64,000 nucleotides of DNA. Origin: Mesorhizobium australicum (GTDB lineage Bacteria; Pseudomonadota; Alphaproteobacteria; Rhizobiales; Rhizobiaceae). The stretch lies in NCBI RefSeq assembly GCF_900177325.1, contig NZ_FXBL01000004.1, positions 2,356,001 through 2,420,000 of the forward strand, written 5' to 3'. A model generated the notes under the pieces. The model was not told the origin of the DNA. It saw only the letters and a program-made list of their open reading frames with translations, and did not search any database. The translations under genes were made by a program, and so were the position numbers. This document shows, piece after piece, positions 62,819-64,000 of the stretch. Positions within the stretch are counted from its first letter, which is position 1; each line of letters opens with the position of its first letter.

Positions 62819-63913
62819 ATGCCCGCCGCGATACGCCCGGCCCGCGCTTCCGACATCGACGCGCTCGTGCGGATCGAGAACGCCGTTTTCCCGACCGATC
62901 GCATCTCCCGCCGCTCCTTCCGCCAGCTGATCGAACGCGAGACCGCCGAGACCTTGGTCGCCGAGGTCGAGGGCCAGATCGCCGGCTACTGCATGGTCCT
63001 GTTCCGTAGGGGCAGCGGCGTTGCGCGGCTCTATTCCATCGCGGTCGCGGCCGAGCAGGGCGGTTCGGGTGTCGGGCGCCTGCTGCTCGATGCTGCCGAG
63101 AAGATCGCCTTCGACCACGACCGGCTCGTTCTGCGCCTAGAAGTGCGCGACGACAATGCCCGTGCCATCCGCATCTACGAGAAGGCGGGATACCGGCGCA
63201 TCGGCATGGAGCCGGACTACTACGAGGACCATGCGCCGGCGCTGCGCTACGAGAAGGTGCTGCGCGGCGACGCGAGCTTCGTCACCACGGTGCCGTTCTA
63301 CGAGCAGACCGCCGATTTCACCTGCGGCCCATCCTGCCTGATGATGGCGATGGCGCATTTCCTGCCGGGGTTCACCCCGTCGCCCGTCATGGAGGTGCGC
63401 CTGTGGCGCGAGGCAACCACCGTCTTCATGATGTCCGGACCTGGCGGCTGCGAGCCGTTCGGCCTCGCCGTCGCCGCGCATGAGAACGGCCTGTCGGCCG
63501 AGATCATCGTCTCCTTCTATGGCGCGCTTTTCCTGCAATCTGTGCGCAGCGACGAGAAGAAGCGCGTCATGGAGCTTGCACAGGTCGATTTCAGGAACCG
63601 GGCCGAGGACTACGGCATTCCCGTCGCGACGCGCTCCTTTACGCTGGATGACATCCGCGAAGCGATCGCGCAGGGAAAGCTGGCCGTGGTGCTGATCAGC
63701 GGGTTCGTCATGTTCGGCAAGAAGGTGCCGCACTGGGTGCTGGCGATCGGCGACGACGGCGAGCACATCGTCATCCACGACCCATGGATCGAGGGCGCGC
63801 ATGCCGAGACGACGGCGGACGCAGCCAACATCCCGATCCCCTACGACGTCTTCATGCGGATGGCGCAGTTCGGCAAGAGGCTGCGCGCCGCAGTCATTCT
63901 CGGAAAGCGATAG
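62819..63913 (+). CDS. GNAT acetyltransferase-peptidase C39-like fusion protein
   Basis: A 364-residue fusion. Residues about 3-148 are a GNAT domain with the acetyl-CoA loop EQGGSGVGRLLL at 79-90, similar to RimI. Residues about 158-360 are a C39-like papain-fold domain with Cys169 (FTCGPSCLMMA) and His305 (VPHWVLAI), followed by Asp in IHDPW. The enzyme may acetylate and cleave a peptide. The next gene is RimK-like and starts directly after its stop, suggesting a peptide-modifying pathway. ATG 62819 is chosen; a GTG 19 codons earlier is possible. Confidence 0.9.
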   Translation: MPAAIRPARASDIDALVRIENAVFPTDRISRRSFRQLIERETAETLVAEVEGQIAGYCMVLFRRGSGVARLYSIAVAAEQGGSGVGRLLLDAAEKIAFDHDRLVLRLEVRDDNARAIRIYEKAGYRRIGMEPDYYEDHAPALRYEKVLRGDASFVTTVPFYEQTADFTCGPSCLMMAMAHFLPGFTPSPVMEVRLWREATTVFMMSGPGGCEPFGLAVAAHENGLSAEIIVSFYGALFLQSVRSDEKKRVMELAQVDFRNRAEDYGIPVATRSFTLDDIREAIAQGKLAVVLISGFVMFGKKVPHWVLAIGDDGEHIVIHDPWIEGAHAETTADAANIPIPYDVFMRMAQFGKRLRAAVILGKR

Positions 63914-64000
63914 ATGACCTGGGTTATCCTGACCGGCCGGCAGAGCGACATCGATCCCTACGCCTCGCCGCACAAGATCATCACCACCCGCGATTACCTC
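63914..64000 (+). CDS. RimK-like ATP-grasp family protein (5' end only)
   Basis: The first 29 codons are visible (MTWVILTGRQSDIDPYASPH, then KIITTRDYL), followed by the window edge. This matches the start of RimK-family ATP-grasp ligases found beside GNAT-C39 fusion genes. Family members join amino acids such as glutamate to peptide or protein ends. The ATG follows the previous stop without a gap, so the two genes are cotranscribed. The catalytic domain lies outside the window. Confidence 0.75.
   Translation, partial: MTWVILTGRQSDIDPYASPHKIITTRDYL

Overview
The window looks like a chromosome segment of a Hyphomicrobiales alphaproteobacterium, most like Mesorhizobium or another Phyllobacteriaceae member. 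The evidence is high GC, Omp2b-type rhizobial porins, a rsh-pyrE-acpS-lepB-rnc-era-recO block downstream of rpoZ, and a NYN-domain gene next to rpoZ. The genus is inferred from gene content, not from a marker-gene search. No rRNA, tRNA or CRISPR array was seen.

Positions 1-25308 hold a large catabolic cluster. On the minus strand, reading away from about 5.0 kb, are an Old Yellow Enzyme, an AraC regulator, an SRPBCC protein and the medium, small and large subunits of a molybdenum hydroxylase; the large subunit runs off the window. On the plus strand are an AMP-forming acyl-CoA ligase, two acyl-CoA dehydrogenases flanking an enoyl-CoA hydratase, a complete Liv-type ABC importer (livG, livF, livH, livM, with livK further on), two luciferase-like flavin monooxygenases, a flavin reductase, an SDR, a tandem double SDR, an SMP-30 lactonase, an ADP-forming acyl-CoA ligase and a SnoaL-like protein. 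An IclR regulator is divergent from the first monooxygenase. The set is coherent for uptake of a (probably cyclic) carboxylate or ketone, oxidation, type II Baeyer-Villiger-like oxygen insertion, lactone opening, CoA activation and beta-oxidation. The substrate is unknown. A repeated palindrome, TTCA-N6-TGAA, lies in four intergenic regions and suggests one regulon.

Positions 25309-40258 hold two paralogous porin genes about 13 kb apart with a mobile element between them. The element carries a tyrosine integrase, small HTH and winged-helix proteins, an orphan DNA methyltransferase with an N-terminal HTH, two large proteins of unknown function, an AlpA-like regulator, a primase-polymerase and a P4/D5-type SF3 helicase. 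No capsid, tail or terminase gene is recognisable, so it resembles a phage satellite (P4- or PICI-like) more than a complete prophage. A perfect 59-bp direct repeat covering the porin 3' end and its terminator stands immediately before the integrase and again after the second porin. It is a candidate attachment site, which would make the second porin cargo.

Positions 40473-64000 are mostly core genome: an alpha/beta hydrolase, a soluble lytic transglycosylase, dapA, smpB, a HigB/HigA-like toxin-antitoxin pair, a family 5 uracil-DNA glycosylase, a NYN protein, rpoZ, rsh, pyrE, acpS, lepB, rnc, era, a PAS-GGDEF-EAL protein, recO, a thioesterase, a DUF2339 membrane protein, an MFS transporter, an ECF sigma/anti-sigma pair, and a GNAT-C39 fusion followed by the start of a RimK-like ATP-grasp gene cut by the window end.
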